A DNA stretch of 64,000 bases from Trametes villosa (lineage: Eukaryota; Basidiomycota; Agaricomycetes; Polyporales; Polyporaceae): NCBI GenBank assembly GCA_002964805.2, contig PUDQ02000009.1:62001-126000 (forward strand). Direction: 5' to 3'. Below, one piece after another: positions 1 through 12,943 of this stretch (position 1 is the stretch's first letter; the number at the start of each line of letters is the position of its first letter). The translations under genes were made by a program, and so were the position numbers. Under the pieces are notes generated by a model. It was not told where the DNA came from, made no database searches, and saw only the letters and a program-made list of their open reading frames with translations.

Positions 1-259
1 CTCTTGCTCTTCTTCAGGCTGCAGCTCCTCAGGACTACCACCGCGCGGGAGAGAGGAATGCCCACCGATCCCGCCGGTTGGGTTGGGTGCGGGATGACGC
101 GGACGCGGACTGCGGCTACGGCTGCGCACGCGAGCCTGCTGCTCGGTGCGTCGACGGATGCGCTCTTCGAGCTCACGGGTTTCGCGCTCACGTTCTTCAC
201 GCTGGCGAAGAAGTGCTTCGAGTTCCCGGTCGCATTCGTCCGGTGGACTTGACGAGCGA
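1..259 (-). CDS. Partial ORF, charged helix followed by RS-rich tail (edge of window)
   Basis: A minus-strand frame stays open from a possible splice acceptor (CTTAG, around 260-264) to the window edge. It starts with a highly charged stretch rich in Arg and Glu (for example RELEALLRQREERERETREL), probably helical. A short Arg-Ser repeat follows (RVRSRSRSPRPR), then a Pro/Gly-rich part. Charged helix plus RS tail is common in Gag-like proteins of fungal retrotransposons and in splicing-related proteins, but nothing here decides between them. The opposite strand is also open over part of this stretch, so the coding strand is not certain. Confidence 0.3.
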
Positions 260-968
260 CTAAGACAGACACAGACTACGTGAGCACGAATGCGCATACT
301 AGCGGTGGCAACCACTACTTACCGTCTGGGAGCACGGCGTGTGGACATTTGAGGCCCGAGCGTTTGTGAAGAAAGCAAGAGTGGCTGGGGGTGGTGATAG
401 AGGCGGGAGGTGAAAGCGGGCGCAAGAAGTCTGAGTGCACCAGGTCCTGCGGGGGCTGCATTTTGTGTGGGGCTCAAGAGCGACCCACGGGCATTTGTTG
501 CGAAGTGGATACGGCCGGCCTTTCGAGAACTTTGTTTCGAAAGCTGGCCAGGGGCCTTATTGGGCAGCCTGGCATTTGCGTGCCTCTGTGGCGCAGGTCA
601 GGGCAAGTGCATGCGACTATCGCGTAGGTCAGCGGAGGCCTGGAAAACATGATCCTGGCGGAGGACGACTAACATGGGGGCACTGCATATCAAAGCAACA
701 CAATATTTGAGTGTGTATGCAGACTATTGGGGTCATTGGCGTTCGGCGGATGGTGGGTAGGGAGTCGTAGTACCGAACGTCGAGTCGAAGCAGTCGTTGA
801 TCGACGATGGCGCGCACACAACTATCACGTGATCATCTCACGGCCAAGCTCGAACTCGAAGCAGCGCCAATATCTTGTCTCCTTCCTGCCTCGCACTGTG
901 ATGCACCGAGCCCGTTATGAGGCTCTGGTACTCCCTCATCATCACATTATACATCATCTTGTTAACCA

Positions 969-3900
969 TGCCTGAATGCCCTGGCTGCAACCTCTCGTTC
1001 AAATCCCTTCAGAGTCATCAGCCTTCTTGCCAAGCGGCTGTAACTCTACTGCGCTGCGGTCCTGCCGACAAGAAACGACGCCGCGAAGAGGATGAAGCCC
1101 GCCGCGAAAAGCAGCGCCGTCTGGATGATGAAGCTGCCAGAGTGGCTTTAGAGGCTGCGCGTGCTGCTGAAGCCGAACGCGAGCGGCGCCAGGTTAGCCC
1201 CAGTCTATAACGCACGAGATCCCTTGCTGAGCTCAAGTTAAATCTGCCGCACCTTAGCGTGAGGCGGACGCTCTAGCACCGGTGTTTGTAGAGTCATTCA
1301 GCCGTGCAGGTCGACCCCGACGGGCTCCTAAGCGGCTTCAGGATATGCTGCCCACGTCGCTTGCCGGCTTACCTGGACATATACCTCGCCCACCCGCTCC
1401 TCCCGCTCCTCCTCCTTCCCAAGTGAACTCACGCCCGCATACACCCTCCCTTGCACCGGATGATCTACCCGAACCTCCCCCTCCCCCTCCACCACCGCTC
1501 CCCTCATCTATCGACAGCCAAACAAACCGCTTTGGCGTGTTCCGTCGTTACATGTCGCTTCCTCAACGCGACCCCGAGGATGGCCTAACAATTGATGCGT
1601 TCACTGACGTGCGGACTCATATCCGGCGCGCACCCCTGGCAAACACCTCCCCGCTTCGCTCGTTCGGCAGCCAAGCCCTTGCGGCTGTTAAGTCCAAGGC
1701 GGAAGCGGTATTCGCGCCATTCGCGAACATCACAGTGTTCCGGCTGATGCACTGGACCTATAGCGGGTCGTCTTTGAAAACTCCACGTGAGATGAACCGC
1801 CTCATCCGTGATGTCTTCCTGGCTCCTGAGTTTCGTCTGGAACATCTTGGCGACTTCGACGCGGAGAAGGAGAGCGAGCGGTTGATGAAGCACACTGAGA
1901 CGGAGGGAGCCTTCAACGCTGCAGATGGCTGGCGCGAGGGGAAGGTCAAGATACGCCTCCCAAAGGAGCGCCACCGTCACAAGAGCGAGGACGATGCGCC
2001 TACGTTCGAGGTCTCGGGGGTGTACTACCGGCCTTTTCTGGGGGTCATCAAAGCTGCATGCATGGATGCCTGTGCCCGATCGTATCACTGGAGCCCCTTC
2101 AGGCTGTTCTGGCGTCGCACTGCGCGTACATCGGCTGGGGAAGGCATCCTCCATCCGCCTGAACGTCTCTTTGGCGAAGCGTACACGGCCGATGCCTTGC
2201 AAGACGTACACGAGGAAATCCAGTTGAAGGCACAAGAAGACCGTGAGCCAGACGATGCCCCGGACGTCGAGTATGCTGCTGTGCCTATCATGCTTGGCTC
2301 CGACTCTACACACCTGACGAACTTTGGATCGGCGGCACTGTGGCCGATCTACGCGTACCTCGCCAACCTCTCAAAGTATCTGCGCGCCTGCCCGTCGACG
2401 TTTTCTGCACACCACATGGCTTACATCCCCTCGGTACGTCTAGTACCTGCGGGTCAGACTTCTCGATAGCCAGTACTGAGTTGTCGCCCAGCTTCCTGCT
2501 ACTATCCAGAAGGCCTACCAAGACCAGTACGGCGAGCCTGCTTCGGCGGCCGTCTTGCGCTTCTGCAAACGGGAGCTGATGCAGCAAATCTGGCTCTTAC
2601 TGCTCGACGAGGAGTTCATGCACGCCTACACGCACGGTCTACTTCTGATGTGCGGTGACGGGATAGTGCGGCGCATATTCCCCCGGATTTTCACCTATAC
2701 GGCTGATTACCCCGAAAAGTATGGCAGTTCCTCAGTTCCCCGTGTTTCAAGTAGTGGCATGCTGACGTCCTCATAGGTGTCTCATCAGCTGTATCAAGTT
2801 CCTCGGGAGGTGTCTGTGCCCGGAATGCCTCATGCTGAAGACAAAGGCACATCTGATGGGTAGCGTCAATGACATGAAAGCTCGTGCCAATCAGCTGCGC
2901 CGAGACGACCGCGGGACTCATCACGCAATCGCCAATGCGCGTAAGAATATCTTCGAGTATGGTGCACCACCCGAAGGGGCTACTGTCGAAGGCATCCTGG
3001 GTGCGACGTCTATGACCCCGACCCGAGTGAGTCTATATCATCCTCATTACATGAGCGAAGGCTAACCACGTACAGAGTGCATTCTCAGTCCGCCTCGCCG
3101 AGTTCGGTTTCAACGTTTACCAGCTTCTCGTGCCCGACCTCCTCCACGAGTTCGAGCTGGGCGTATGGAAGGCCGTATTGGTTCACCTGATCCGTATCCT
3201 CGTTGCCGCGGGGGGCGAGTGTATCCAGACCTTCGACTATCGGTGAGTGTACAGTTAACCTTCCCGGCTGCGATGCCGAGATGCATCATTGACGACTACA
3301 TACAGGTTCTCATTGATACCCACATTTGGCCGCGACACGATTCGGAGTTTCGGCGCAAACGTATCTGCTCTCAAGCAACTTGCTGCACGCGACTTTGAAG
3401 ACCGCCTCCAGGTATGCCTGTCTTGTCATTGCGTGCCCACAGATCACTCAGTTAGGCTTTGATACAGTGCATTCTTCCGGTCATCGAAGGCCTGCTACCT
3501 CGCGCACACAACAAGATCGTCCTGGATACGATCTTCGAGCTTGCCACATGGCACGCTCTCGCCAAACTGCGCTTGCATAGCGACACCACTCTGACGTTCT
3601 TCGACCAAGTGACACGCTCTCTCGGGCGTATGATTCGTGCCTTCAAGGCCAAAGTCTGCCCTGCCTACAAGACGAAGGAGCTGCCTAGTGAGACCCTGTC
3701 CAGGCAACGCCGTCAACAGCGCAAGGTGGCGGCCAATGCAAGCCAGGGAAACGGTCCCGAGGCAACAGCAGGCCGCAAGACGAAAACCGCCGACGCTAAG
3801 GTCAAAACCTTGAACACGAACACGTACAAATTCCATCGCTTGGGGGACTACCCGAGGGCGATCCGTAAGTTTGGCACTACTGACAATTTCAGTACGCAGA

Positions 3901-5509
3901 CCGTGAGTACACTCATGATGTACTCTGCCACAGATCTTCACTAATCCGCTATAGGTGGAGCTGGAGCACAGGCGAGTCAAACGATTCTACGCGCGGACGA
4001 ACAAGAATGTCGCTTTCGCGTGGCAGATTGCCCGCCATCAACGTCGAGAGGCCGCTCTACACCGCATGCATGCGCGTCTCAACTCGCTACGCACAAAGGG
4101 CGCGCGGAAAGCCTCCCACCGACGCGGGCGTACCACGAAGCGCGGGCAACCCGCGCACACACATAGGAACACTCTCAGCCTTCCTTTCGCTGCGTCAGAA
4201 CCCCTCACGTCCGCGTCGCCGAAGGAGCACACCCAGATCTCCGAGGAGCAAGCACACCCTGTCGATATATCCGCCTATCTTTCTGAGCACCAGGATGACC
4301 CTGCGTTCAAGGTACGCAGCAATCTTTCATTCGTGCTCTGCATCGTGCTAATCTCCTGCTACTACGATCTTAGAACTTTCGCTCTGAGCTCAACATTCAC
4401 ATCTTCAAGCGGCTGACGGCATCTGCGGGTATTCCTGCCATTGAGGACCCCACGCGCGAGGACCTCCGGGCGGTGCGTATAGAACGCAACCGCATGTACC
4501 TTCACAAGGTAATGCGCGTCAACTATACGTCATACGACATGCGCCGCGAGCAAGATTCTGTCAACCCGCGTACTCACCCCGATATCATGATGCTCGCCCC
4601 GCCCACCGCCGCCGACGCCTCTAGTCATCCATATCTGTATGCCCGTGTCATCAGTATCTTCCATGTCAACGCCTACCTCCTCCGTGAAGACGAAGGCAAC
4701 GCTATGCCCCAGTCAGAACTTCTGCACGTCCTATGGGTACGCTGGTTCGACCTCGATACATCTATGCCAGCTGGGTTTCAAGCACGTCGTCCGTGGCGAG
4801 TGAGCTTTGCAGGGCTAGCCGATGAGCCGTTTGGTTTCCTGGAGCCCTCGCAAGTCCTACGCGCTATCCATCTCATACCTGCTTTCCACTATGGCCGCTC
4901 CAACACCGCCCTCCCATACCCCAGCATTGTTCGTGGAAACGGCTGCGCGACCGGCGAAGACTCGAATATGGACTACAATTTCCACTATGTCGGCATGTAA
5001 GCATCATCGCTTGCCTCGTGACATCGTTCCCCGCTGATTAACTTCTCACAAGGTTCAGCGACCGCGACCTTTTTATGCGGTATCTTGGAGGGGCTGTTGG
5101 ACATCAGCAGTCTAAGCACGGGTTGTGGCCTTCCACGTCGCCGCTGAGCATGACGGCCAGGGACGACTCGGCCTCTGACATCGACCTCGATATCGAAGAC
5201 ACCACTCCTAGCTCCAATGGCGATGACGCTGAGCAAGATGCGTCGTCATCTGACGAGGAGGATCCGGAGCGTGCGTATGTTGCTTCAGACGGCGAAGATG
5301 AGGAGGGAGTCGACTCGAACTCGGAGGACGATGCGCGTAGTGGTGATTCGGCGACCGCTCGTGACGCAGACCTCTCCGGGGATGACGTGTCTCAAGCAGG
5401 AGAGGAGGAAGGGGGAGACGATTACGATCTGGAGCTGCTGGGTCCGGAGGATGGCGAAGACGACAATGACCTAGATGAGTACGAGCTTGCCGGTTTCGCG
5501 CCCCTATGA
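969..5509 (+). CDS. Plavaka-family (CACTA-related) transposase, multi-exon, apparently complete
   Basis: The first exon encodes a zinc-finger-like start (MPECPGCNLSFKSLQSHQPS) followed by a charged coiled stretch. Proline-rich linkers come next, then the Plavaka core: FANITVFRLMHWTYSGSS, LGSDSTHLTNFGSAALWPIY with its putative catalytic Asp, HHMAYIPS, CGDGIVRRIFPRIFTYTADY, LVPDLLHEFELGVWKAV, VELEHRRVKRFYARTNK and FSDRDLFMRYLGGAVGHQ. The C-terminus is very acidic (about 5150-5509). Splicing at short introns (for example near 2470-2510, 2757-2776, 3025-3075, 3241-3305, 3413-3469, 3903-3955, 4314-4372, 5000-5053) joins these blocks; I see no stop or frameshift inside an exon. The 1200-1280 join is the least certain. 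From the family it should be a DDE-type nuclear transposase. I could not find matching terminal inverted repeats, so activity is unknown. Confidence 0.85.
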
Positions 5510-7610
5510 GCCGCGACATTTACCCTACTATTGACATTATGACACCACGCGCTCACCTTGCCACTCGCCCCTCGCCACTGCGCGCCACGCGCCGCACACT
5601 CACCTCTCTCCATCGCCGCACGCGCACAATTTACCTTGCTGCCGCGTGTCCGCCCTTCTACGCCGCCGCATCGGACCTGCCTCGCCGCTTGCATCTGTTC
5701 TGCTCACCCTCACCGCGTGTCTACCGTCCTCCTCACCGCGCGCCGCGTCCCACACCTCCGGTCATACTTGTATTATGATGAGAGCAGCTGTCGTCTGCCT
5801 GGAGATGCCCGGCACGCGCTGACATTCGAGTTCTCACATGCGCATGCACACTGAACCGTGTCGGCCCACACTGTACTAGTGACCGTGGAGATTAGCTCCC
5901 ATCCCCGCGCCCCCACCCTATGTCCTCGCGCCAGCTATTCTCATGAGCACCGCACTCATACCTTCCGGATGTGCCCCCACTAAACTTCATTGCGTGTGAG
6001 CATGATTAGGAAATGATCTCAGAGTGCCGCTGGGTGCGTTCATCAACTCGGACGGTTGCGCTTGTTAGCTCAATTTGGCGCCCAAGCCAAGATCCCCGCA
6101 ACAACCTGTCCATAAATGTTGAGGCATAAATTACTAAGCTCAAATAACAATACGAAGAGGTTCCTGGTATGTTTCTGCATCCAAATCAGTTGAGAAATTG
6201 TACTGCAGAGCAAGACCCGAGGTACTACAAGGAGAAGTAGCTACAGGTCAGTAAGCGCCCTGAACTTCGTCCGCAACCACAGGGCTTGATGCAGACTGTC
6301 ACTGCCAGGTATTATTCACGTCCCTTCCCCACCACTCACCGCCCCGTTTTGTTCCCCCAGAGTCGTATACGACTGCCATCGCGCGCGAGCGCCGCAATCA
6401 TGGTTGCTCTCGGAAGCGTCTACCTGGCTTGGGGCGAGCTCGTTGACGGTCGCGCGCGATCACGAGCACGCGGGCGCTTGCAATCACCGCAATCGTTCAC
6501 GAGGTTTTGGGGGTTTTGCTGATGCGGGACCACGTACGCTCGCGCCGACGACCTAGTTCATCTCTGAAGGACGGGCGGGCGTGATGAATGCAGAGTGGCG
6601 AAAAAGACAGGCACATCTGAGCAGGTGTGATGAACGCTGAGGACAGCTGGGGTAGGAAGCGCGCGTGGAATCCTATGTTATGGGAATGTGTTAGCCTAGC
6701 AATGCATGAAAGCATGCAAAAGAGTACGTACGCTTCACAAATTTCCGAGCACAGAGCAAGTACTCGGCGCGGTTGCTCCCGTGCATGCTCCAAGTCGACT
6801 CCTGGGAGCCATGGCTCATTCTATCTGCTCCCAGGGTGCCCCATCCGCGATGACCATTGCCACAGACACAAAGTCGAGTGCCGGAACTATATCTTGCGAC
6901 ATGGCGATCATCGGCGACTCAGAAGTAGATACATGGACAGGAGAGAACGGTAGATGTGGTAGATGTATCCAGCCACTAGTGTGACGCCTGATTCGAACGT
7001 ACCGGTTTTTTATCGCTGTCTACAATCTGAGAGGGGTGTTATTCCGTCGTGCCTTTCCATTCATTCCGTTGTAAAATTTGTGCACAGCTAGTGGATAAAA
7101 GTCGACACGCTGGAGCCTGCGCCGCGGCGGTGCCGGTATAACAGAGAAGCCGTGTCGCCGCACCCGAGAGAGATGCAGTAGCACATAATATCGGTCATTG
7201 CCACCGTCACGAGAAACGAGGAATGGTGGTGGTGGCTGGTGGCGGAAGAGCGCGGGGGAACACTCGCCGGCAGGAGAGCTGACGTCGGCGGCACCAGCCA
7301 CATCTCTGTTTGGCATTGTTAGGATCCGAGGCTATCGCCACCCCGATCCGAATCTTACGCTCCGGCGCCAACCCCGCGTCTTCCTCTGTTCAGCTCTTCG
7401 CGAATCGGACTCAAGGCGAGCGATAAGGCGAGCTTCCTGCAAGTTCAATGAGGGAAGTATATATGAGTATAGAAAGGGGCGTAACAGCGGGGTATAAAGT
7501 TGAAGCACATGCCGGTGCGCGAATTACAGACGGCGCACGTCGGCTTCGTGAGGTAACAATGGCGCAGTAAAAACCGTGGTCAAACGATTCTTTCTGACTC
7601 GTAACCAGCA
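5510..7610. other. Intergenic stretch without a recognisable gene
   Basis: After the transposase stop the sequence is C-rich and low in complexity to about 5800, then ordinary. Short ORFs here have no recognisable motif and no neighbour-consistent splice pattern. The right part (6590-7412) is a diverged repeat also present near 10.1-10.9 kb and in part at 15.2 kb. It may be the remains of a membrane-protein gene, but I cannot reconstruct one. Confidence 0.5.
6590..7412. repeat. Dispersed diverged repeat, copy 1
   Basis: Two parts of this stretch line up with 10095-10935. One is around 6595-6715 (GAGCAGGTGTGATGAACGCT here, GAGCAGGTGCGATGAGCACT there). The other, 7281-7412, contains TTTGGCATTGTTAGGATCCG and GGCTATCGCCACCCCGATCC. 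The second part also matches 15228-15345. The matches are interrupted and diverged, so this is an old dispersed repeat or the shared remnant of duplicated genes. Confidence 0.5.
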
Positions 7611-9889
7611 CTAGACGGTCGCTGTTGGCTTCGGTTGCTGCTCGAGCACAGGCGATGTCTCCGGCTTCTTGACGCCGCCGGGTTCATCGGTGGTACGGAT
7701 GGACTCCGACACAGTGCGAATAGGGGGCTAAGAACGAGGTTCAGGTCAGGCAAATGGTCACGCATCCTTGCGAAAGAAGCATTATGTACCAGGCAAACGC
7801 TCCAGACCATGGACCCCTCCGTCACGGCGTCCGCTCGTCCACGTGCTGAGGGTACACTGCACGTCGACAGGTCGTCCAGGAACTTGTTCCCGATAGACTT
7901 GCGAGAGTTCACCCTGGCATAGTCGTGATAAAACAAGGTTAGCTGGCGACAAGGGTTGTGAAGGAGATGCGGAACCTACACAGCGAGAACCGAACTGGCA
8001 TAGACTGGAAGGGCGGTTAGCTCGGGACGAGTAGTCAGTACGGATCGCCGTCAAGAACTCGACGCACGTTTTGCACTGAGGATACTGAAGCCCACATATA
8101 CCAAGTTTCCGGGGAGAGCGATCGCCTGGACGGAAAAGAGCAGGTCAGCCGTCCATTGAATCGGGGACGGAGAAGATCCCGAACTTACGAAGATGAAGAC
8201 CAGAGCACTGAAGACGCTACAGAAACAAAATGTAGGTTAATAGAAAATCGCGCCTCGGGCAGTCGCGTTTGCCGCCTACCTAGTCAGGAGACCTGTTTTT
8301 GCTGATCAGGTCAGCGCGACCGGTTGTAGTATCAGTAAAGAGTGACGCCTACCGGTGTTGATGGTGTACTTGGTCAAGATAGCGAGCACTGTGTCCGATC
8401 TGCGACGAGGCGCGTTAACAAACACTCTCGGAAGTTCTCGCTAAAAGGGTTTACCGTTTCGACCCAACACGGCTGCGCCTAAACAGGAAAACCAGAGTGC
8501 CTGTCAGGAGGAAGTCGCTCGACACCGCGAACCCGTACGAGACGGACACCATCCACTGCAAAAGAACAGCGTCATTGTGGAGGAACGTGTGAGAGAAGAT
8601 ACCGGAAATGCGTACGCCAAAGCGAGGCTGAAAGTCGGAGATGTACCGAATACTTGTGAAGCTGTGTGCGGTGCTGAGTAAGTGGCAGGTAGTCGAACGA
8701 CGCAACTTTTGGGAACATACGTTTTGACGGTGGTAACTGCGCGGTCGAAGTCTTCATGATCAGCGACGTACGGGCGGGAACGTTCGGGTCCGGAGACGTA
8801 CCGATTGCGATACCTGTCCACGGTCGACTGCTGCTCAGAAATGCTACCAAGGCGCGATTTCGAGGGGATTCGCACGTACAGAGTCCCGTTGTCATTGTGA
8901 CTAGCTGTAGTCCGAGATACATGATCAGCCACTTGCGCAGCGGGTTAAGGAAATGCGACGTACCGCAGGGATGGCGAGCCATCGGTAGCATCCCGGTCCG
9001 ACTATTGGTACTCAGTCAGATATCCACTGCGGATCGGCGCATGCACGCACAGCGGTACACGCGATGTACATAGAACCTATTGAGCGCACATTGTTACCCG
9101 TGCAGTCAGATGTGTGCGAGCCCTGTTCAACGAAACCCAGCCCGTACGTACAACTGGCATGTGTAGGTTGTCAAGGACTAGGAGGTCGCAATTGAGCTAC
9201 GAAGATCGGGCAGACGCCATATACGAGGCTCACCGTAGCCAAAACGTTCAGCTGGTGAATGAAGGGCGGATTAGACCGTGGCCGTTCCGCAATCCGTTGA
9301 CTCGCCACTTACTCGTATAGTCCTGTTAAGCAGTTCGATGTCGGAGGAGAAGTGAAAGGCAACGGGCTTCGTGACGCACCAGTGAGCAGCGAGAAGGCCA
9401 ACAATATTAAATGCTTCTGTGATGCAATAGTGGTAGCTGGCGCGGTGGTTATATCGATGTCACTACCAACTGTGTGGGTGAATGAAACGTACCTGATCGC
9501 TATCCAGAGCGCAGTATGAAAGGTCTCGAATGCTCTTGATATGGAGTCAGGATAGAATGAGGAGAAATGAGGCACAAGACGAACAAGATGACCGTGATCT
9601 AAGCGTTCCCGTCAGCCATAAGTCACAGTTGTACAACCTGTCGAAGAGATGCTTCTAGCGTTACGTACGAATATCTTGATCCTAAGTCTATCCTTCATGT
9701 ACATGGTGTAGTATCTGTATGCCTGATACACGGTGAGACCGTACACCCTGATCACGTTATCGTCAACGAACGTCTGTGGGTACGCAACAAACATACTCAC
9801 AGGAGACCCAGCAAAATGCAAAGAAACACGGCGCCGAAGGTGAGATCGACCGATGGGAGTCCTAGTGCCTGTGCGATAGTATGGGCCAT
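7611..9889 (-). CDS. DUF6534-type seven-transmembrane protein, about nine short exons
   Basis: Read on the minus strand, the first exon begins MAHTIAQALGLPSVDLTFGA and runs into a hydrophobic helix ending at a GTGAGT donor. Further exons give GVYGLTVYQAYRYYTMYMKD, TEAFNIVGLLAAHWCVTKPV, MVSVSYGFAVSSDFLLTGTL followed by VFLFRRSRVGSK, SDTVLAILTKYTINTG, AIALPGNLVYVGFSILSAK and VNSRKSIGNKFLDDLSTCS. The tail is hydrophilic (GGVKKPETSPVLEQQPKPTA). The order and the segments of the type 'SD-LLTG-L-F--RSR-G' and 'D--L--L--YTINTG' are those of the large DUF6534 membrane family of Agaricomycetes, whose function is unknown. The start is the first ATG before the first helix. The exact splice sites of several middle exons are uncertain, and a broken copy cannot be excluded. 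Confidence 0.6.
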
Positions 9890-10094
9890 GGTAAGCGGTG
9901 TGTGCAGGAGTTTTGGGAGCGACGAGAGCTCACTAGACGCTACTCCTTTTCTACTTCTCCGGCGTCGGGGGCGCTGACGGTTGGACGGGCTGCAACGGTG
10001 ATTCTTTACGTTGCGACATCAGTTGAGCGAGTGTGTACCAATGACCCGCCCTCGGTCTAGAGAGACGCAGGCATGATGAACTTAACGTGCCGAG

Positions 10095-10935
10095 AATCAA
10101 AGGCAACATTCGAGCAGGTGCGATGAGCACTACTCGCTAGTCGACGCGGAGAAAGCATTCGCAATTCTATGTTAGGGTGATTAGGGAAGCAAACAGCTTA
10201 CAAATGCACCCAGAGGACATGTGCGTCGGCAGCCTCCCTGAGGACAGAACCTTGACTCGGCCGATTGCGTGCGGATGCGGAGTCGAGTACTTGGAACCAC
10301 GCGCTTCTGCCTTCATTTCCGGGGCCTTTCCATTCCAGGTGACGATCATCAAGGCAGCTGTGTCGCATCCCATGATTATCCACACGGCCTGGGTAATCGT
10401 AGGCTGGTCGGAGGGTTCAAGAAAGTGACTACATAGTTTTTAGTAACTAAGTGTACGTGGTGGTTTCGTGAAGGCATCGCGGGTCGCCGTTGTCCGGGTA
10501 TCGTGACTGAGGCCCGAGGGGTGAGAGTACTATAGTGCTGGCTCACTCTCCTGGAAACAAGGGTAAGCGTTGTATCCTAGCGCTCTTCCATTCCTTGCGT
10601 CACTGACCCTGTACAGACAGACGTCGGCAAGCGGGGGCCGCGTCGGCGTGATGAGAGTCTCGTATCGCTCCTGCCAAAAGAGGCGAAGTATCGCACAGTC
10701 GTTGGTATCGTTGCTGTGGTGAGAACCAAGAGCTGATGGAAGTGGATGAGCCAGAAAATAGACCGCAAAGCTGACTCACGCGTCCGAATCGTACCGGGGT
10801 TTGCAGCCACAGTGCTTTGTTTGGTAGTGTTAGGATCAGAAGCTATTGCCGTCCCGATCTCGATCTTGGGTTGAGGCGCTGGACCTGCCACTCTGTTTCC
10901 CTCGCTCTCATCCACCCACGTTCGCGAATCCTGAG
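10095..10935. repeat. Dispersed diverged repeat, copy 2
   Basis: This matches copy 1 at 6590-7412 in two blocks in the same order. The block 10791-10930 carries TTTGGTAGTGTTAGGATCAG and AGCTATTGCCGTCCCGATCT, as at 7300 and 15254. No intact ORF covers it. The rest of 9890-11479 shows no gene I can support. Confidence 0.5.
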
Positions 10936-11479
10936 CGAGAACCACTTAACTGGTCCTATTTTGTATTGCGGATGGTAAGAGCTAACTCTTCCCTCGGTGT
11001 CTCGCATGACTAAGTAGACCTTTCCGGCGCCCAGCCGACGGAGACGCTGGATGTCGACATCTTGCTAGCGAAAGCGCCCTTCTGCGACCTCAGGACGCTT
11101 TCTGCATGATCAAGACTTACAGAGCAGAGCGTGGAGGCGGAAGTCTAGTTCTGGCCGGGGTGTGAAACAGAGGACAAGCGCGTTCGGTTGACAAGGGCGG
11201 AGCTCTGGGCGGGCCAACGACTTCAAGAGCGTGGGGCCGGTACTGGGAAATCACGGGACGCGGCCGTTTGGGGGTGTTGTTAGGATGCACTGATGCACTA
11301 GGGTCATCCCTCGGTACATCTGGACTTTTCAACAGGCTCGCTCGGCGGCTCGCTTGGCGTTTGATGTGCTAATGTGGAGAAGGATAGGCAGGGAGATTGC
11401 CTAAAATCGCCGTCGGCCGGCCTGCTCATTATGTATATCAATGTGGCCCGCTGACCGAACCGAGTCTCCCTCGGCCGCG

Positions 11480-12154
11480 ATGTTCATCCCCCTGCCCGCG
11501 ACATCCCGCAGCTGGTCCTACTACGCCCTCTCCATACTCGCCCTTGCGCTCGCCATTGTCCTCAACATTCGAGCATACACCGAGGTCGCAAGAAACGCAC
11601 CAGCCGAATGGCATGAAAGCGACTTCAGTCAGTATCTCCCGCCCTTATCACCACACCCCACTGAAAGCGACCTCGCAGGCTATCTGGACTCGGACTACCC
11701 GCCCGCCCTACTCCCACCCTCCCAGCACCCGCGAGACGTCTCACTCACCATCGAAGAATCCGTGCACTACGCCCCGAACGACACGCACGCCTGGGCCTCG
11801 CTCTTCCCGCGCTCCGGCGGGTCTGTGCGGCTCGGGCCGCGCGCGCAGCGGTACAAGGTCGCGATGTTCCACCAGCTGCACTGTCTCGACGCGATGCGCC
11901 GCGTCGTCGCCGCACCTCGCGGTAGCGTCGGCGCGGGGACGAAGCTGCACGCGCAGCACTGCCTGAACTACATCCGCGAGTCGCTGTTGTGCGCGAGCAA
12001 TACGCGGCTGGAGGCGATGAAGGTGACGGGCGAGGGCGACGGGCCGGAGAAGACGGATGGGATTGGGTTCGAGCACCAGTGTCGGGACTGGAGCTTGTTG
12101 CGGCGGAAGGTCGAGGAGAACTTCGACGGATGGACGGAGAAGGCGGTTGGGTGA
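11480..12154 (+). CDS. UstYa-like (DUF3328) protein, copy 1
   Basis: This is a predicted type II membrane protein of 207 residues. It has a short N-terminus, a membrane helix (SWSYYALSILALALAIVLNI) and a lumenal domain with the two diagnostic UstYa motifs, HQLHCLD and HCLNYIRE, followed by FEHQCRDW. The HxxHC-type motifs are thought to form the active centre of UstYa oxidases, which cross-link or cyclise ribosomal peptides such as ustiloxin in the secretory pathway. I place an intron at 11628-11678 (51 bases, in frame), because the other copies have an intron at exactly this point. An ATG at 11441 is in frame, but a TATA-like stretch (TATGTATAT, near 11430) is too close, so 11480 is preferred. 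The C-terminal half is very close to the copy at 20754-21442. Confidence 0.85.
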   Translation: MFIPLPATSRSWSYYALSILALALAIVLNIRAYTEVARNAPAEWHESDFSQYLPPLSPHPTESDLAGYLDSDYPPALLPPSQHPRDVSLTIEESVHYAPNDTHAWASLFPRSGGSVRLGPRAQRYKVAMFHQLHCLDAMRRVVAAPRGSVGAGTKLHAQHCLNYIRESLLCASNTRLEAMKVTGEGDGPEKTDGIGFEHQCRDWSLLRRKVEENFDGWTEKAVG

Positions 12155-12820
12155 GCTTCTGTCATGTCGGCATTCGTTGTACGTCCGCTGAAGATGCTGC
12201 CGAGTTAGAGTCGCAGCACGGCGAGCAGCTGCCATGCCGTCAAAGGTACCTTAGTGTCGCAGATATTCGAAAGGCCGGTAGAGATATGGCACATCGACTG
12301 CTGCTCGCATACGACTCGGCGTCCAGACAGGTCGCCATAGGTGAATAGAACCGCGAAGACCTCGTGGAGCTGTCACCGCACGCTGAGCCAGAACGCCCGC
12401 GAGGCGAGCCACACCTCGGTGAGCAGCTTTAGTAGACATTCTATTGCTGAAACAGTGTCATAGATAACACCCCGTGCACATGCGGCGTGTCCCGTGCTGA
12501 GTTCATCCGAGCGAGCGGCAAGAGCAGGGCCTGGTCATCCCTCCGTTAGCGGGGAAGACTATATCCAGGGTCAGTACTTCCGTATCCATCGATAGAAGAA
12601 TTCGCCTCTGTTATTCTGCATGGAAGGTACAGGATGAATTGCGGCGTAGGCCCTGGAAATATGGGGACACACTGAAAGGTGGACGGGACGTCGGGTGCCG
12701 CCTGAGGCCTGATGACTGGCGTATTCGACTTACACGCAGTCTCAGAATTCTCTTTGATGTGCCGAAGGTAGATAATGTCCGGACCGTACCTTTCGGTCGA
12801 GGAGCGGTGTACGTACGCCC
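12155..12820. other. Intergenic, nothing recognised
   Basis: No ORF here has recognisable motifs or plausible splice structure. The right part holds the upstream region of the small secreted-peptide gene. Confidence 0.4.
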
Positions 12821-12827
12821 GTGATGC

Positions 12828-12834
12828 ATATAAG
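12828..12834 (+). promoter_or_regulatory. TATA box of small secreted-peptide gene 1
   Basis: ATATAAG lies 110 bases upstream of the predicted ATG at 12944. The paralogous peptide gene at 16770 has a TATA box at a similar distance (about 95 bases). Confidence 0.45.
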
Positions 12835-12943
12835 TCAAAGCCTAGGCGACGACGGTGGAGTCGGTCTCAGGTTCCCCCAACGGTCGAGAGCAACCACTTC
12901 CTGTCCCGCACACATCCACTACCGCATTATCCTCGCGCTAAGC

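Noticed and set aside
300..5890. Terminal inverted repeats for the Plavaka element (CACTAC near 312 and ACTAGTG near 5876)
   Set aside because: Only five or six bases agree and neighbouring bases do not; not enough to define ends.
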